From assembly GCF_001013905.1 (NCBI RefSeq), contig NZ_LN831790.1:4664001-4728000 (forward strand): a DNA stretch of 64,000 bases, written 5' to 3'. This DNA is from Streptomyces leeuwenhoekii. GTDB taxonomy: Bacteria; Actinomycetota; Actinomycetes; Streptomycetales; Streptomycetaceae. This document shows positions 16,490 through 24,964 of the stretch, piece by piece. Both the position numbers and the translations under genes were made by a program. A model generated the notes under the pieces. The model made no database searches. It was not told the DNA's origin and was given only the letters and a program-made list of their open reading frames with translations. Positions within the stretch are counted from its first letter, which is position 1. Each line of letters begins with the position of its first letter.

Positions 16490-17623
16490 ATGACCACCCC
16501 CGTCGAATCCGAGGAACACAAAGCCCTGCGCGCCGCCGTGGCAGCCCTGGGCACCCGCCACACCCGCCACCACGACCACCGGGAACTCTGGGCCGAGGCA
16601 GGCAGACTCGGCTACCTCGGCGTCAACCTGCCGGAGGCGTACGGCGGCGGAGGCGGCGGCATCACCGAACTCTCCCTCGTCCTGGAAGAGCTGGGCGCCG
16701 CCGGCTGCCCCCTGCTCATGCTGGTCGTCTCCCCGGCGATCTGCGGCAACGTGATCGCCCGCTTCGGCACCGAGGCGCAGAAACGCGCCTGGCTCCCCGG
16801 CCTGGCCGACGGCACCCGCCTCATGGCCTTCGGCATCACCGAACCCGACGCCGGCTCCAACAGCCACCGCATCACCACCACCGCCCGCCGCGACGGCACC
16901 GACTGGATCCTCACCGGCCGCAAGGTCTTCATCTCCGGCGTCGACATCGCCGACGCCACCCTGATCGTCGGCCGCACCGAGGACGCCCGCACCGGCAAGC
17001 TCAAGCCCTGCCTGTTCATCGTCCCCCGCGACACCCCCGGCTTCCAGCGCCGCCGGATCGACATGGAACTCGCCGCGCGGGAGAAGCAGTTCGAGCTGAC
17101 CCTCGACGACGTCCGGCTGCCCGCCGAGGCCCTGGTGGGCGACGAGGACGCGGGCCTGCTCCAGCTCTTCGCCGGTCTCAACCCCGAGCGGATCATGACC
17201 GCGGCGTTCGCGATCGGCATGGGGCGGTACGCCCTCGCCCGGGCCGTCGCCTACGCGCGCGAACGCACCGTGTGGCAGACCCCCATCGGCGCCCACCAGG
17301 CCATCGCCCACCCCCTCGCGCAGGCCCACATCGACCTGGAGCTGTCCCGGCTGATGATGCAGAAGGCCGCACGGCTCTACGACACCGGCGACGACCAGGG
17401 CGCGGGCGAGGCCGCCAACATGGCCAAGTACGCCGCCGCGGAAGCCTGCGTGAAGGCCGTCGACCAGGCCGTGCACACCCTCGGCGGCAACGGCCTCACC
17501 CGCGAGTTCGGCCTGGCCTCGCTCATCACGGCCGCCCGGGTGGCCCGTATCGCCCCGGTGAGCCGGGAGATGATCCTCAACTACGTCTCCCACCAGAGCC
17601 TCGGCCTGCCCAAGTCGTACTGA
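16490..17623 (+). CDS. Acyl-CoA dehydrogenase
   Basis: A 377-residue FAD enzyme of the acyl-CoA dehydrogenase family, matching the family length. FAD/substrate motifs are present: GITEPDAGSNSH near residue 120, the beta-domain GRKVFISG near 143, and the C-terminal bundle with VHTLGGNGLTREFG near 325. The loop that carries the catalytic Glu in medium-chain enzymes (IYEGT) reads IAPVS here, so the base must be elsewhere, as in other subfamilies. It would oxidise an acyl-CoA upstream of the carboxylase, like AtuD or LiuA. GGAGGA precedes the ATG. Confidence 0.9.
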   Translation: MTTPVESEEHKALRAAVAALGTRHTRHHDHRELWAEAGRLGYLGVNLPEAYGGGGGGITELSLVLEELGAAGCPLLMLVVSPAICGNVIARFGTEAQKRAWLPGLADGTRLMAFGITEPDAGSNSHRITTTARRDGTDWILTGRKVFISGVDIADATLIVGRTEDARTGKLKPCLFIVPRDTPGFQRRRIDMELAAREKQFELTLDDVRLPAEALVGDEDAGLLQLFAGLNPERIMTAAFAIGMGRYALARAVAYARERTVWQTPIGAHQAIAHPLAQAHIDLELSRLMMQKAARLYDTGDDQGAGEAANMAKYAAAEACVKAVDQAVHTLGGNGLTREFGLASLITAARVARIAPVSREMILNYVSHQSLGLPKSY

Positions 17624-17670
17624 GCCCCGCGCCCCGCTCGTGCCCCCGCCCCCAGCCTCCAGGAGGAACC

Positions 17671-17697
17671 GTGCCCGCACCGGGACAGCGCCCGTGA
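17671..17697 (+). CDS. Eight-codon upstream ORF with strong ribosome binding site
   Basis: AGGAGGAACC (17661-17670) lies directly before GTG at 17671, which opens a frame of eight codons (MPAPGQRP) ending at TGA 17695-17697. That stop overlaps the GTG of the enoyl-CoA hydratase gene by two bases. The best ribosome binding site of the region therefore serves the tiny frame, and the hydratase would be translated by coupling. The alternative is that the hydratase start is misread by a sequence error. Confidence 0.4.
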   Translation: MPAPGQRP

Positions 17698-18428
17698 CGG
17701 CGATCGGCCGCGCCCGCGCGCGGGGCGTCGCCACGCTCACCCTCGACGCCCCGCACCACCGCAACGCCCTGTCGGCGGCGCTCGTCGCCGACCTGGCCGC
17801 TGCCCTGGCCGACTGCGCCGGGGACGACGGCGTCCGCGCGGTCGTCCTCACCCACACCGGCACCGCCTTCAGCGCCGGCGCCGACCTGCGCGACCCGCCC
17901 GAGCCGGGGGCGCTGGCCGCGCTGCTCCGGCAGATCGTCGCACTGCCCCGGCCCGTCATCGCCCGCGTCACCGGCCACACCCGCGCGGGCGGCCTCGGAC
18001 TGGTCGCCGCCTGCGACATCGCCGTCGCCGCCACCGCGGCCACCTTCGCCTTCACCGAGGTCCGCATCGGCGTCGCCCCCGCCCTGATCTCCCTGCCCCT
18101 GCTGCCCCGGACCGACCCGCGGGCGCTGGCCCGCCACTGCCTGACCGGGGAGCGCTTCGACGCCGCCGAGGCCACCCGCATGGGACTGCTCACCGCCTGC
18201 GGCGACGACGTGGACGCCGTACTGGAACCCGTCCTCGACGGAGTGCGCCGGGCCTCACCCCGGGCCCTGGCCGAGACCAAGCGGCTGCTCACGGCTAGGG
18301 TGCTGGAGTCCTTCGACCGGGACGCGGACGGTCTGACCGCGCTTTCGGCGCGGCTGTTCTCCTCGGCGGACGCCCGCGAGGGGATGACGGCCTTCCTCGA
18401 ACGACGGGATCCGGAATGGGTGGTGTGA
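17694..18428 (+). CDS. Enoyl-CoA hydratase/isomerase family protein
   Basis: A 244-residue crotonase-fold protein. HRNALSAALVADLAAAL, the oxyanion motif FSAGADLRD, and the second motif AGGLGLVAACDIAVA are visible. The first catalytic Glu of mitochondrial hydratase is Gly here, while the second is retained (FTEVRIGVAP), as seen in the LiuC-type methylglutaconyl-CoA hydratase group. It would hydrate the carboxylated enoyl-CoA made by the preceding enzymes. The GTG start at 17694 overlaps the stop of an eight-codon frame; an in-frame GTG at 17640 has no ribosome binding site. Confidence 0.86.
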   Translation: MTAIGRARARGVATLTLDAPHHRNALSAALVADLAAALADCAGDDGVRAVVLTHTGTAFSAGADLRDPPEPGALAALLRQIVALPRPVIARVTGHTRAGGLGLVAACDIAVAATAATFAFTEVRIGVAPALISLPLLPRTDPRALARHCLTGERFDAAEATRMGLLTACGDDVDAVLEPVLDGVRRASPRALAETKRLLTARVLESFDRDADGLTALSARLFSSADAREGMTAFLERRDPEWVV

Positions 18429-19033
18429 GCACAGTCGACCGCACGGAGCGCGTCCCCAAGCAGGACCGCAGCCGGGCCACCCGGCAGCGGCTCCTGGAAG
18501 CCGCCGTGGCCTGCCTCGCCGAACACGGCTGGGCCGGCTCGACGGTGCTGGTCGTCGCCGAACGCGCGGGTGTCTCCCGCGGCGCCGCCCAGCACCACTT
18601 CCCGACCCGCGAGGACCTGTTCACCGCGGCCGTGGAGTACGTCGCCGAGGAACGCTCCCGCGCCCTGCGCGCCCTGTTCCCGCAGGGCGCCGGGGCGGGC
18701 GGCCGCCGGGCCGTCGTCGCCGCCCTCGTCGACCTCTATACCGGCCCCCTCTTCCGCGCCGCCCTCCACCTGTGGGTGGCCGCCGGGGACGAGGCCCAGT
18801 TGCGCCCGCGGGTCACCGAGCTGGAGGCCCGCGTCGGCCGCGAGACCCACCGCATCGCCGTGGAGCTCCTGGGCGCCGACGAGTCCCGCCCCGGCGTCCG
18901 CGAGACCGTCCAGGGCCTGCTGGACATGGCCCGCGGCCTCGGCCTCGCCAACCTGCTTACCGACGACCGGGCGCGCCGCGAACGGGTCGTGGCGCAGTGG
19001 GCGCGGCTGCTGGACGAGGCGCTGGCCGGCTGA
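18425..19033 (+). CDS. TetR-family regulator of the atu-like operon
   Basis: A 202-residue TetR protein with helix-turn-helix at about residues 10-60 (RQRLLEAAVACLAEHGWAGS, VSRGAAQHHFPTREDLF) and a helical C-domain. The GTG at 18425 lies in a GTGA overlap with the hydratase stop, the same coupling used elsewhere in the operon; an ATG at 18416 is an alternative. As the last gene of the operon it probably senses an acyl-CoA intermediate and represses the 10486 promoter, as AtuR does in Pseudomonas. No operator was identified. Confidence 0.85.
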   Translation: MSTVDRTERVPKQDRSRATRQRLLEAAVACLAEHGWAGSTVLVVAERAGVSRGAAQHHFPTREDLFTAAVEYVAEERSRALRALFPQGAGAGGRRAVVAALVDLYTGPLFRAALHLWVAAGDEAQLRPRVTELEARVGRETHRIAVELLGADESRPGVRETVQGLLDMARGLGLANLLTDDRARRERVVAQWARLLDEALAG

Positions 19034-19121
19034 CGCACGCCACGGCACAGGACAGCGGGCCGCGGCACGGCACGCCGCGCCACGGAACCGGCCGCCCCCG
19101 GCCACCGCCCGCCGCCGGGCG

Positions 19122-19799
19122 TCAGGGGCCGAGCCGCTCCACCCGCCAGCCGCCGTCCTCCCCGGCCACGTACCGCAGCCGGTCGTGCAGCCGGTTCTCC
19201 CGCCCCTGCCAGAACTCCACCGACCGCGGCACCACCCGGAACCCGCCCCAGTGCGGCGGCACGGGCACCTGCTCGCCCTCCGGGTAGCGGGCGGCCAGCT
19301 CCGCGTACGCGGCGTCCAGCTCCTCCCGGCCGGCCACCACCGACGACTGGGAGCTGGCCCAGGCGCCGAGCTGGGAGCCGTGCGGCCGGGTGCGGAAGTA
19401 GGCGGCCGTCTCGTCCCGCCCGGTGCGCCGGGCCACACCCGCCACGATGACCTGCCGGGCCATCGGATGCCACGGGAACAGCAGCGAGACCTGCGGGTTC
19501 TCCGCCAGGTCGCGCGCCTTGCGGGAGCCGTAGTTGGTGTAGAAGACGAAGCCCCGCTCGTCGAAGTGCTTCAGCAGCACCGTGCGGGAGCTGGGCCGCC
19601 CCTCGGCGTCGGCCGTGGAGACGACCATGGCGTTCGGCTCGAACATCCCGCCCTCCGTCGCGGCCTGCCGGAACCAGCGCGCGAACTGCTCGACGGGGGT
19701 GGCGGCCAGGTCGGCCTCGGCTAGCCCCTCGGCCCGGTACTGCTTGCGCATCGAGGCGAGATCGAAGGGAACGGCGTCTCGGTCGGTCACGCGGGTCAT
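19122..19799 (-). CDS. pdxH: Pyridoxamine 5'-phosphate oxidase
   Basis: A 225-residue FMN enzyme of the final step of pyridoxal phosphate salvage, oxidising PNP or PMP to PLP with oxygen. The FMN-binding motif [21 protein letters not shown], the segment [12 protein letters not shown] and the C-terminal [12 protein letters not shown] (phosphate contacts) are all conserved, and the length is standard. The gene is single and divergent from the citrate synthase gene. A palindrome lies in the shared upstream region. Confidence 0.93.
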   Translation of the reverse strand: MTRVTDRDAVPFDLASMRKQYRAEGLAEADLAATPVEQFARWFRQAATEGGMFEPNAMVVSTADAEGRPSSRTVLLKHFDERGFVFYTNYGSRKARDLAENPQVSLLFPWHPMARQVIVAGVARRTGRDETAAYFRTRPHGSQLGAWASSQSSVVAGREELDAAYAELAARYPEGEQVPVPPHWGGFRVVPRSVEFWQGRENRLHDRLRYVAGEDGGWRVERLGP

Positions 19800-19851
19800 C
19801 TTGCCCCATGCCCACCGGTCCGCCCCAGGCCCGGTGGCCTACGTCACTGCC

Positions 19852-19866
19852 TGGCACTGAGTGCCG
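19852..19866. promoter_or_regulatory. Palindrome GGCACT-g-AGTGCC between pdxH and citA
   Basis: A perfect 6-bp inverted repeat at 19853-19865 lies in the 248-bp divergent gap, and a GGCACTC half site recurs at 19885-19891. It may control either gene. No regulator can be assigned. Confidence 0.4.
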
Positions 19867-20047
19867 CGAACCCTCCCCAACGGTGGCACTCGGAGATATC
19901 GTGCTGGTACCGGACCGGCGGGGTGACCGCCGGCCGCGCGGGGCATCACAGGAGGACCGTCCGGGACCGCGAGTCACGCCAGGCCGTGGAACCCGGGGAC
20001 GGCCGCCACATCCGCCAGCCGACCGCCACATCACGAGGAGCCGCCTG

Positions 20048-21178
20048 ATGTCCGACTTCGTACCCGGGCTCGAGGGAGTCGTCGCGTTCGAGACGGAGAT
20101 CGCCGAACCCGACAAGGAGGGCGGCGCCCTCCGCTACCGCGGCGTCGACATCGAGGACCTCGTCGGCCACGTCTCGTTCGGCAACGTCTGGGGCCTGCTG
20201 GTCGACGGCGCCTTCAACCCGGGGCTGCCGCCCGCCGAGCCCTTCCCCATCCCCGTGCACTCCGGCGACATCCGCGTCGACGTGCAGTCCGCGCTGGCCA
20301 TGCTCGCACCCGTGTGGGGCCTGAAGCCCCTCCTCGACATCGACGCCGAGCAGGCCCGCGAGGACCTCGCCCGCGCCGCCGTGATGGCCCTGTCCTACGT
20401 CGCCCAGTCCGCGCGCGGCCAGGGCCTGCCCATGGTCCCGCAGCGCGAGATCGACAAGGCGCGGTCGGTCGTCGAGCGGTTCATGATCCGCTGGCGGGGC
20501 GAGCCCGACCCCAAGCACGTCGCCGCCGTCGACGCCTACTGGACCTCCGCCGCCGAGCACGGCATGAACGCCTCCACGTTCACGGCCCGTGTCATCGCCT
20601 CCACCGGCGCGGACGTCGCCGCCGCCCTCTCGGGGGCCGTCGGCGCCATGTCGGGACCCCTGCACGGCGGCGCCCCCTCCCGCGTGCTGCACATGATCGA
20701 GGAGATCGAACGCACCGGGGACGCCGGGGCGTACGTCAGGCGGACCCTGGACAAGGGCGAACGCCTCATGGGCTTCGGCCACCGCGTCTACCGCGCCGAG
20801 GACCCCCGCGCCCGTGTCCTGCGCCGCACGGCCCGGGAGCTGGGCGCCCCCCGCTTCGAGGTCGCCGAGGCCCTGGAGAAGGCGGCCCTGGAGGAGCTCC
20901 ACAACCGCCGCCCGGACCGGGTGCTGGCCACCAACGTCGAGTTCTGGGCGGCCATCGTCCTGGACTTCGCCGAGGTCCCGGCCCACATGTTCACGTCGAT
21001 GTTCACCTGCGCCCGTACGGCCGGCTGGTCGGCGCACATCCTGGAGCAGAAGCGCACCGGCCGCCTGGTCCGCCCCTCCGCCCGCTACATCGGCCCGGGC
21101 CCCCGCGACCCCCGCGAGATCGAGGGGTACGAAGTGATCGCCGCCGAGGGCGCCGGGCTCACCGCCGGCACCCGCTGA
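20048..21178 (+). CDS. citA: Citrate synthase (actinobacterial type 2)
   Basis: A 376-residue citrate synthase condensing acetyl-CoA with oxaloacetate. The catalytic residues are the two His of GPLHGGAPSRV (near 210) and GFGHRVYRAEDPRA (near 248) and the Asp of EFWAAIVLDFAEVP (near 306). It is shorter than the main 430-residue hexameric type, fitting the CitA/methylcitrate-like group of actinobacteria. The ATG at 20048 follows AGGAG. Whether it uses propionyl-CoA as well cannot be told. A strong hairpin follows the gene. Confidence 0.9.
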   Translation: MSDFVPGLEGVVAFETEIAEPDKEGGALRYRGVDIEDLVGHVSFGNVWGLLVDGAFNPGLPPAEPFPIPVHSGDIRVDVQSALAMLAPVWGLKPLLDIDAEQAREDLARAAVMALSYVAQSARGQGLPMVPQREIDKARSVVERFMIRWRGEPDPKHVAAVDAYWTSAAEHGMNASTFTARVIASTGADVAAALSGAVGAMSGPLHGGAPSRVLHMIEEIERTGDAGAYVRRTLDKGERLMGFGHRVYRAEDPRARVLRRTARELGAPRFEVAEALEKAALEELHNRRPDRVLATNVEFWAAIVLDFAEVPAHMFTSMFTCARTAGWSAHILEQKRTGRLVRPSARYIGPGPRDPREIEGYEVIAAEGAGLTAGTR

Positions 21179-21199
21179 CGGGGGCCGCGGAACGCAGAC

Positions 21200-21262
21200 G
21201 ACCCGCGAGTCTGGTTCCTCCCGGGGGAGGAGCCGGCCGGACGTACCGGCGACTCGCGGGTC
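21200..21262. terminator. Branched hairpin downstream of citA
   Basis: GACCCGCGAGTC (21200-21211) and GACTCGCGGGTC (21251-21262) form a perfect 12-bp outer stem. It encloses a stem near 21213-21234 and GCCGG-ACGTA-CCGGC (21236-21250), a three-way shape more elaborate than a simple terminator. The remaining 21263-21578 has no gene and falls in GC toward the PAS gene; it presumably holds its promoter. Confidence 0.65.
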
Positions 21263-21578
21263 GGGTGACTGCCTGGGATTGGGCCGGCTGCACGCATCTG
21301 TCACGTGCTGGTCCGGCACCGCACTCGGTGTGGTGACGGGCCGCTAGCCCGCAGCCACCTCACGCGTCCGGTTTTCATACATCTGCCGAACCACCTCCCT
21401 TCTCGTGTGCTCCACACCCTAGGAACCGGGCGGGGCGCGGATCAACCCTTTTTTTCCGGGACCGCGGGGGAGACCCGGTGTGGCGTCGGGGACCGGTGGG
21501 ACGCGGGCCGTTTCCGCGGGCCGCGATTCACGGCAATCTTGCGGGAACCGGATGTGTGCTGGGTCACGTTCGAGTTGA

Positions 21579-23132
21579 ATGAACACGAGTGAGCGAACCG
21601 ACGTGCCGAACGGCGGACGCAGCCTGCAGGGGGTCCGGGTGAGTGCTTCGCGGCGTAGTGGGACCACCGACGAACTGGGGCCGGACGAGCCGGAGCAGCC
21701 CGACCGCGACGGGTCGGACCTGCTCGCCGCGCTCCTGGACGGGATGGACGCGGCCCTGTGCGCCTTCGACGCCGACGGCGTCGTCACGCACTGGAACCGG
21801 GAGGCGGAGCGCATCCTGGGCTGGACCGCGGCCGAGGCCGTGGGGCGGCGGGGGTTCGCCGGGTGGGCCGTGCGCAGCGAGGACGCCGGGGAGGTCCAGG
21901 GGCGGCTGATGTCGTCCATGCGCGCCCCGGGGCGCCAGGTCCACGAGTTCGCGCTGCTGACCAAGGACGGCGGACGGGTGCTGGTGCGGACGCAGTCCGC
22001 CGCCGTGCGCGGGCCGGACGGCGAGCCCGCGGGCGTGTACTGCGCCTTCAGCGAGGTGCACGCGCAGATCGACCTGGAGCGGTCCATAGCGCTGAGCGAG
22101 GCGCTGCTGGAGGACGCGAGCTGGGGCGTCGTCCTCGTGGACGCCGATCTGCGGCCCGCGGTCGTCAACGCCCACGCCGCGCGGGCGCTGGGCACCCGGC
22201 GCGCGTCCGTGCTGGGGCGGCCGCTCGGGGAGTTGCTCTCCCAGGGCGTGGAGGACGTGGAGAGCACGCTGACGCATGTGCTGGCCGAGGGCCCGCCGCC
22301 CGCGCCCGCCGAGATCTGGGTGGGCGTGCGCTCCCGGGAGGGCGAGCGGCGGCGGTGCTGGCGCAGCGGCTTCCTGCGGCTGGCGTCCCCGCTGGCGGAG
22401 GAGCCGGTGCCGCTCGGGGTGGCCTGGCTGTTCCAGGACGTCACGGAGGCCAAGCAGACCGAACAGGAGGCCGCCCTGCTGCGGTTCCGTACCAACCAGT
22501 TGCACCGGGCGGCCCGGGCGGCGGCCGAGTGCGAGGACCCGCTGGAGGCGGCGACGGTCCATCTGGACTTCGCGCTCGCCGGGTTCGCCGACCACGCGCT
22601 GATCGACCGGGTGGTGGGCACCGCGCCGACCGACACGGAGCGGCCGGAACCGGTGCGTCTGGTCCGGGTCGCCGCCACACCGTCCGGTGCGCCCGGCCCG
22701 AGCCGGCAGCCCGGTGTGGCGGGGGTCCCCCTGCGGTACGGCGAGGGGCATCCGGCGGTGCAGTGCGTGGAGCGGGCCGGGTCGGTGCGGACCGGCGCCG
22801 GGGCCGGTCCGGCCGAGCGGGCGCGCGCGTGGGCACTGGCCCGGCAGTGGCCGCCGGACGCGGTGCACGCCCTGTGCGCGGTGCTGCGCAGCCGGGGGCG
22901 GACGTTGGGCGTCGTCACCTTCCTGCGGGGCGCCGGGCGCGGCCCGTTCGAGCGGTCCGACTCGGCGTACGCGGAGGACGTGGCGGTCCGGATCGCGGCG
23001 GCGCTGGACCTGGCGGGCGTGCCGGGCGAGAGGGCCGAGAGCGACGAGAGGGCCGAGAGGGCCGAGAGGAACGAGAGGGCGAAGAGCGGCGAGACCGCCG
23101 AGACCGGGGCCCACGAGCGGGAGCAGGAATAG
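21579..23132 (+). CDS. PAS/GAF sensory protein without output domain
   Basis: A 517-residue cytoplasmic protein. A PAS domain at about 45-165 (DAALCAFDADGVVTHWNREAERILGW) is followed by a second PAS-like domain at about 170-300 (WGVVLVDADLRPAVVN, WLFQDVTEAKQTE) and a GAF-like region at 310-485. No kinase, phosphatase or DNA-binding domain is present, so it may present a signal to a partner or be a degenerate PP2C-type regulator. The last 35 residues are a charged Glu/Arg/Ala tail with ERAE repeats. The start has no good ribosome binding site. It is the only gene in its unit. Confidence 0.78.
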   Translation: MNTSERTDVPNGGRSLQGVRVSASRRSGTTDELGPDEPEQPDRDGSDLLAALLDGMDAALCAFDADGVVTHWNREAERILGWTAAEAVGRRGFAGWAVRSEDAGEVQGRLMSSMRAPGRQVHEFALLTKDGGRVLVRTQSAAVRGPDGEPAGVYCAFSEVHAQIDLERSIALSEALLEDASWGVVLVDADLRPAVVNAHAARALGTRRASVLGRPLGELLSQGVEDVESTLTHVLAEGPPPAPAEIWVGVRSREGERRRCWRSGFLRLASPLAEEPVPLGVAWLFQDVTEAKQTEQEAALLRFRTNQLHRAARAAAECEDPLEAATVHLDFALAGFADHALIDRVVGTAPTDTERPEPVRLVRVAATPSGAPGPSRQPGVAGVPLRYGEGHPAVQCVERAGSVRTGAGAGPAERARAWALARQWPPDAVHALCAVLRSRGRTLGVVTFLRGAGRGPFERSDSAYAEDVAVRIAAALDLAGVPGERAESDERAERAERNERAKSGETAETGAHEREQE

Positions 23133-23200
23133 GTGCGGGAGGGGGACAGCGGCGGGAGGACGGTCGTCCGCGGCCGGCTGGGTGCCGGTAGGAGACCGGC

Positions 23201-23956
23201 TCAGTGCCGGTAGAAGATCCGGTCCCGGTACTGCTCCAGCACCCGCCCGTTCCACTCGTGGCCGCCGTCCACGTTGCCGGAGCGCAGCAGCGGCGGCTCG
23301 ATGCCGCGGTCGGCCAGGGCGCCGGCCGTCGTGGCAAGCACGGCTTGGAGCACGGCCGTGGTGACGACCGTGGAGGCGGGGGCGAAGGGGGCGGGGACGG
23401 TGTCGAGGGTCAGTTCCGCGTCCCCGACCGCGATCTTGGAGTCGACGACGACGTCGCAGTGGTCCTTCAGGAAGGTGCCCGAGGCGTGCCGGGACTTGGT
23501 CTCGGTGGCGTAGGCGACCGAGGTGACGCCGATGACGCGCAGGCCCAGGGCGCGGGCGTTCATGGCCATCTCCACGGGGAGGGCGTTGCGGCCGGAGAGG
23601 GAGACGATCACCAGGGCGTCGCCCTCGCGGACCGGGGAGGAGTCCAGGACGGCGCCGGCCAGGCCGTCGACGCGTTCGAGGGCGGAGCCGAGGGTGGCGG
23701 GCATCACGTCGACGCCGACGGTGCCGGGTACGGCGAGCAGGTTCATCAGGGCCAGGCCGCCGGCGCGGTAGACGACGTCCTGGGCGGCGAGGGAGGAGTG
23801 ACCGGCGCCGAAGGCGAACAGGCGTCCCCCGGCGGCGACCGTGTCGGCCAGGAGCGTCCCGGCGGCCGTGATCGAGCCCGCTTCCTCGTCGCGGACGCGT
23901 TCCAGCAGGCCGATCGCCGCGTCGAGGAACTGGCCGGCCAGCTTGCGGTCGCTCAT
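23201..23956 (-). CDS. SIS (sugar isomerase) domain protein
   Basis: A 251-residue phosphosugar-binding protein. The SIS fold is shown by LFAFGAGHSSLAAQDVVYRAGG near 55 and by VIVSLSGRNALPVEMA near 125. Relatives bind N-acetylglucosamine- or N-acetylmuramic acid-phosphates and are often near regulators or etherases. The start at 23956 is supported by GAAGGGG. It is divergent from dmdR1, with 265 bp between. The substrate is unknown. Confidence 0.85.
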   Translation of the reverse strand: MSDRKLAGQFLDAAIGLLERVRDEEAGSITAAGTLLADTVAAGGRLFAFGAGHSSLAAQDVVYRAGGLALMNLLAVPGTVGVDVMPATLGSALERVDGLAGAVLDSSPVREGDALVIVSLSGRNALPVEMAMNARALGLRVIGVTSVAYATETKSRHASGTFLKDHCDVVVDSKIAVGDAELTLDTVPAPFAPASTVVTTAVLQAVLATTAGALADRGIEPPLLRSGNVDGGHEWNGRVLEQYRDRIFYRH

Positions 23957-24221
23957 GCGGGGCCCCTTCGGTGTGGCTGTGTCGCGGATCACGGTGCGGT
24001 CTGGACCAGTGCGCTGTCAATACGGCCGGGGCGGGGGTGCGCGAGGGCCGCTTCCGGTGGGGCGGCGGCTTCCGCGCCGTATCCTCGCGTACCCCGTCCG
24101 ACCTCGTCGTTCCGCCGCCGGGGCACGGTTGTCGGTGGTATGCGTCAGAATTGATGGCAGGGCCAGCGCACGTATGCCGGAGAGCGATCGAGCCTCCGGC
24201 AGTTCTCATCGAGGGGCACGT

Positions 24222-24914
24222 ATGTCCGGACTGATCGACACCACGGAGATGTATCTCCGCACCATCCTCGAGCTGGAGGAGGAAGGTGTGGTCCCCATGC
24301 GTGCCCGGATCGCCGAGCGGCTCGACCAGAGCGGCCCCACGGTGAGTCAGACGGTGGCGCGGATGGAGCGCGACGGCCTGGTGTCCGTGGCCAGCGACCG
24401 GCATCTGGAGCTCACCGAGGAGGGCCGCCGCCTGGCCACGCGGGTGATGCGCAAGCACCGGCTCGCGGAGTGTCTGCTCGTCGACGTGATCGGCCTGGAG
24501 TGGGAGCAGGTGCACGCCGAGGCGTGCCGCTGGGAGCACGTGATGAGCGAGGCCGTGGAGCGCCGCGTGCTGGAGCTGCTGCGGCACCCGACCGAGTCGC
24601 CGTACGGCAACCCGATCCCGGGCCTGGAGGAGCTGGGCGAGAAGGACGGCGCCCACCCGTTCCTGGGCGAGGGCATGGTGTCGCTCGCCGACCTCGACCC
24701 GGGCATCGAGGGCAAGACGGTGGTCGTGCGCCGGATCGGCGAGCCGATCCAGACGGACGCGCAGCTCATGTACACGCTGCGCCGGGCGGGCGTGCAGCCC
24801 GGGTCGGTGGTGAGCGTGACGGAGTCGGCCGGCGGCGTCCTGGTGGGCAGTGGCGGCGAGGCCGCCGAGCTGGAGGCGGACGTCGCCTCCCACGTGTTCG
24901 TCGCCAAGCCCTGA
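24222..24914 (+). CDS. dmdR1: DtxR/IdeR-type iron-dependent repressor
   Basis: A 230-residue iron sensor that represses siderophore and iron-uptake genes when Fe(II) is bound. The helix-turn-helix is at residues 1-65 (RARIAERLDQSGPTVSQTVARMERDGLV), the dimerisation and metal-binding helices follow (HRLAECLLVDVIGLEW, EACRWEHVMSEAVERR, HPTESPYGNPIPG) and an SH3-like domain fills 150-225. Length and motifs match DmdR1 of Streptomyces. GAGGGG precedes the ATG. In S. coelicolor this locus also encodes the antiparallel adm gene, and a long antisense frame exists here too. Confidence 0.92.
   Translation: MSGLIDTTEMYLRTILELEEEGVVPMRARIAERLDQSGPTVSQTVARMERDGLVSVASDRHLELTEEGRRLATRVMRKHRLAECLLVDVIGLEWEQVHAEACRWEHVMSEAVERRVLELLRHPTESPYGNPIPGLEELGEKDGAHPFLGEGMVSLADLDPGIEGKTVVVRRIGEPIQTDAQLMYTLRRAGVQPGSVVSVTESAGGVLVGSGGEAAELEADVASHVFVAKP
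24347..24907 (-). other. Antisense open frame over dmdR1 (adm-like)
   Basis: A 186-codon frame opposes most of dmdR1. High-GC genomes give such shadows routinely. It is recorded because the S. coelicolor dmdR1 locus has been reported to express an antiparallel protein, Adm. The predicted product here is Ser/Arg/Thr-rich with no domain. Without expression data its reality is uncertain. Confidence 0.25.
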
Positions 24915-24917
24915 GCT

Positions 24918-24964
24918 GTAGGGCCTCTCGTTCGGATCCTGCCGGGCTCGCGGGGTCTGGTGCC
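24918..24964 (+). mobile_element. Truncated relative of the 1135-1300 MITE
   Basis: TAGGGCCTCTCGTTCGGATC, then GCCGGGCTCGCGGGG, matches the left end and interior of the complete element, starting 3 nt after the dmdR1 stop. No opposite terminal repeat was found downstream, so only one end survives. Confidence 0.6.

Noticed and set aside
21564..24893. Very long minus-strand open frame over the PAS, SIS and dmdR1 genes
   Set aside because: Shadow frame of high-GC coding sequence; no domains and composition typical of antisense frames. Only the dmdR1 part was kept as a low-confidence note.
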